Positions 62,349 to 64,000 of a stretch of 64,000 nucleotides of DNA are shown here, piece by piece. The position numbers and the translations under genes are program-made. Numbering within the stretch: position 1 is the stretch's first letter; each line of letters starts with the position of its first letter. Location of the stretch: the NCBI RefSeq assembly GCF_018613155.1, contig NZ_JAGGQU010000006.1, positions 120,671-184,670 on the forward strand, given 5' to 3'. Below the pieces are notes generated by a model that saw only the letters and a program-made list of their open reading frames with translations, searched no databases and was not told the origin of the DNA. The stretch comes from Bacillus sp. ISL-55. GTDB lineage: Bacteria > Bacillota > Bacilli > Bacillales > Cytobacillaceae.

Positions 62349-62684
62349 TGTTGGAACAGACATTTCGACGGTTGGCCGACTTTTATCGACGGTTGGAGCA
62401 AATATAACGACGATTGACCAACTTTTATCAACGGTTAGAGCGAATATATCAACGGTTGAGCATATTTTCCCGGTTTGACCTGATATATTTCCGCTTGATC
62501 GACTTATTTTTCCGGCCATAGAAGTTTTATTTCCGGTTGGCCGACTTATTTTATCGGTTGGAGCAAATATATCTCCGGTTGGTCAACTTTTATCTCCAGT
62601 TGGAGCAAGTATATCTCCAGTTGGTCAACTTTTATCTCCAGTTGCAGCAAATATATCTCCAGTTGGACCCTCAACTTTTATATC
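62349..62684. repeat. Array of about 16 degenerate 21-bp tandem repeats
   Basis: Two 21-bp variants alternate, roughly GGTTGGTCAACTTTTATCTC and AGTTGGAGCAAATATATCTC plus one base, giving a 42-bp higher-order period. The right half is the most regular and the centre (about 62454-62520) is degenerate. Because 21 is divisible by three, the apparent ORFs here are only translated repeats (such as VYLQLVNFYLQL). Confidence 0.88.
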
Positions 62685-62687
62685 AGC

Positions 62688-62712
62688 TAAAAATCACTTC
62701 GAAAAAAAGTGA
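62688..62712 (-). terminator. Terminator of the aldehyde dehydrogenase gene
   Basis: Stem TCACTT/AAGTGA, followed on the reverse strand by TTTTTAGC, about 10 nt after the stop at 62722. Confidence 0.7.
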
Positions 62713-62721
62713 CACTTCTCT

Positions 62722-64000
62722 TTAAAGCTTCATCGTAATCGTCTTGGCCTCTGTATAAAACTCGAAGCTGTGCCTGCCGCCTTCACGTCCGATGCCGCTT
62801 GCTTTCGATCCGCCAAATGGTGTGCGCAGGTCGCGATAATACCAGCAGTTGATCCACAACAAGCCGGAATTCACTTTTGCAGCCACACGATGGGCACGGC
62901 GCAGGTCATTTGTCCAGACAACTCCAGCCAGACCGTACATGGAATCATTTGCGATGCGCACAGCATCTTCTTCTGTTTTAAATGGAATCACGACCAGGAC
63001 TGGGCCAAAAATTTCTTCCTGGGCCACGCGCATCTTGTTATCGACATCGTATAAAACAGTAGGCTCATAGAAGTTGCCCTCTCCAAGACTAGCAATTCGC
63101 TTCCCTCCTGTTGCGAGCTTGGCGCCCTCAGCCAATCCAATCTGTACATACTCATCAACGGTTTCCAGATGGCCCTTTGAAACAAGCGCTCCCATATCCG
63201 TCTCCTGATCAAGTGGGTTGCCGACTTTCAAAGCCTGAGCAGCTGCTACGAATTTTTCCATGAAACGATCGTAAATGCTCTCCTGAACCAGCAACCGCGA
63301 TCCTGCAAGGCAAATCTCACCCTGGTTCCTGAAAATAGCTTCAATCGATCCTGCAACTGCTTCATCAAGATCCGCATCCTCAAACACGATATTGGCTGAT
63401 TTGCCCCCAAGCTCCAGAGAAACGGGAATCAGCTGTGAAGCCGCGTTTTGCATGACCGTGCGGCCTGTCGTACTGTCACCGACAAAAGAAATTCTTCGTA
63501 CTGATGGATTGCGCGTCATCTCTGTCCCCGCTGTACGTCCAGGACCCGTAATAATATTCAACACTCCTGGCGGCAATCCTGCTTCATTGGCAATTTCGCC
63601 AAGCATCACCGCGCTCAATGGTGTATACGATGCAGGCTTCACAACAACCGTATTGCCCGCAGCCATTGCGGCCGACGCCTTCCAGGTCATCTGCATGAAC
63701 GGAAGGTTCCACGGAATGATCAAGCTAGTCACACCGGCAGGAGCATATTTAGAGTAAGACATATATCGAGACTGATCATAATGCTCATGATTAATGTAAT
63801 TCGCCATTTCGGCAAAAAAGCGCAGGTTTGCTGCAGCGCGCGGGATATCAAAACCGCGGCTTTCCTTGATTGGTTTCCCCACATCAAGCGTCTCGACCAT
63901 GGCCAATTCATCAACCTTTTCCATGACGAGTTCAGACATCCTGACCAAGATTTTTGTTCTCTCGGCAACTGGCATCTCGCTCCAGACGCCGCTTTCGAAC
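62722..64000 (-). CDS. Aldehyde dehydrogenase, 2-hydroxymuconate semialdehyde dehydrogenase type (5' end outside the window)
   Basis: A partial ALDH-superfamily protein, at least 426 residues, open to the window edge. IPWNLPFMQMTWK and VVKPASYTPL (cofactor), ELGGKSANIVFEDADLD, the catalytic cysteine in NQGEICLAGSR and the end DLRTPFGGSKASGIGREGG match DmpC-type enzymes. It oxidises 2-hydroxymuconate semialdehyde (or a close analogue) with NAD. An internal ATG at 63975 is not the start, since family sequence (FESGVWSEM) continues upstream. It has its own terminator. Confidence 0.87.
   Translation of the reverse strand, partial: FESGVWSEMPVAERTKILVRMSELVMEKVDELAMVETLDVGKPIKESRGFDIPRAAANLRFFAEMANYINHEHYDQSRYMSYSKYAPAGVTSLIIPWNLPFMQMTWKASAAMAAGNTVVVKPASYTPLSAVMLGEIANEAGLPPGVLNIITGPGRTAGTEMTRNPSVRRISFVGDSTTGRTVMQNAASQLIPVSLELGGKSANIVFEDADLDEAVAGSIEAIFRNQGEICLAGSRLLVQESIYDRFMEKFVAAAQALKVGNPLDQETDMGALVSKGHLETVDEYVQIGLAEGAKLATGGKRIASLGEGNFYEPTVLYDVDNKMRVAQEEIFGPVLVVIPFKTEEDAVRIANDSMYGLAGVVWTNDLRRAHRVAAKVNSGLLWINCWYYRDLRTPFGGSKASGIGREGGRHSFEFYTEAKTITMKL

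Noticed and set aside
62319-62725. Two small frames with repeated residues (TVDKS and YLQL patterns)
   Set aside because: They are translations of the 21-bp repeat in both directions, without a ribosome site.

Overview
The window looks like a chromosomal segment of a low-GC, endospore-forming Bacillaceae (Bacillus/Mesobacillus-like). The evidence is strong AGGAGG-type ribosome sites, frequent TTG/GTG starts, tight T-tailed terminators, a remnant H-type small acid-soluble spore protein gene, and Bacillus-type families (YdhK, an yrhE/yrhG-like formate dehydrogenase locus, SigA-, SigD- and CcpA-type control sites). I recognise no rRNA, tRNA, IS element, prophage or CRISPR array.

Layout. 1-9.1 kb: mixed housekeeping and accessory genes (TraB-family membrane protein, YdhK lipoprotein, secreted phosphodiesterase, a decayed spore-protein gene, a DUF4230 protein, an SDR, three consecutive GNAT acetyltransferases). 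9.2-14.9 kb: a leftward formate operon (FocA/NirC-type channel, FdhF, DUF1641 protein, a heavy-metal-domain-like protein, a 46-residue CxxC protein, FdhD). 15-19.8 kb: small Bacillus proteins and a leftward membrane-protein/N-carbamoyl hydrolase/amidohydrolase operon with a clear SigA promoter. 19.88-20.24 kb: seven tandem 52-bp repeats. 20.2-29 kb: VOC protein, RelA/SpoT-like HD hydrolase, phosphodiesterase, UMF1 transporter, M20 peptidase, a diguanylate cyclase with an apparent SigD promoter, two small membrane proteins.

29-48 kb: a long leftward catabolic region. A promoter at 48.0 kb starts SDR, ketopantoate-reductase-like protein, GntR/FCD regulator, complete Opp/Dpp importer (D, F, B, C) and binding protein. 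Next come amidase, M20 peptidase, creatininase-family hydrolase, a metallopeptidase-like protein, a second ketopantoate-reductase-like protein and a second binding protein, then GNAT, M28 peptidase and SDR. It reads as an uptake and breakdown system for an unidentified peptide- or amide-like compound. The reductase and the binding protein occur in duplicate, and a 151-bp dispersed repeat sits at two gene ends.

48.4-55 kb: membrane proteins, EamA transporter, acetamidase/formamidase, DinB protein, a helix-turn-helix/coiled-coil/J-domain protein, a soluble acyl-ACP desaturase, and a thioredoxin-like lipoprotein gene interrupted by one in-frame TGA exactly where the first cysteine of a CxxC motif belongs. 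A SECIS-like hairpin follows 20 nt later. This candidate UxxC selenoprotein is the most striking observation here.

55-64 kb: the lower catechol meta-cleavage pathway (4-oxalocrotonate tautomerase, 4-oxalocrotonate decarboxylase, hydroxy-oxovalerate aldolase, acylating acetaldehyde dehydrogenase, oxopentenoate hydratase and an aldehyde dehydrogenase running off the right edge) with a TRAP transporter whose promoter region carries a perfect palindrome and a consensus CcpA (cre) site. A 21-bp tandem repeat lies between the hydratase and dehydrogenase genes.
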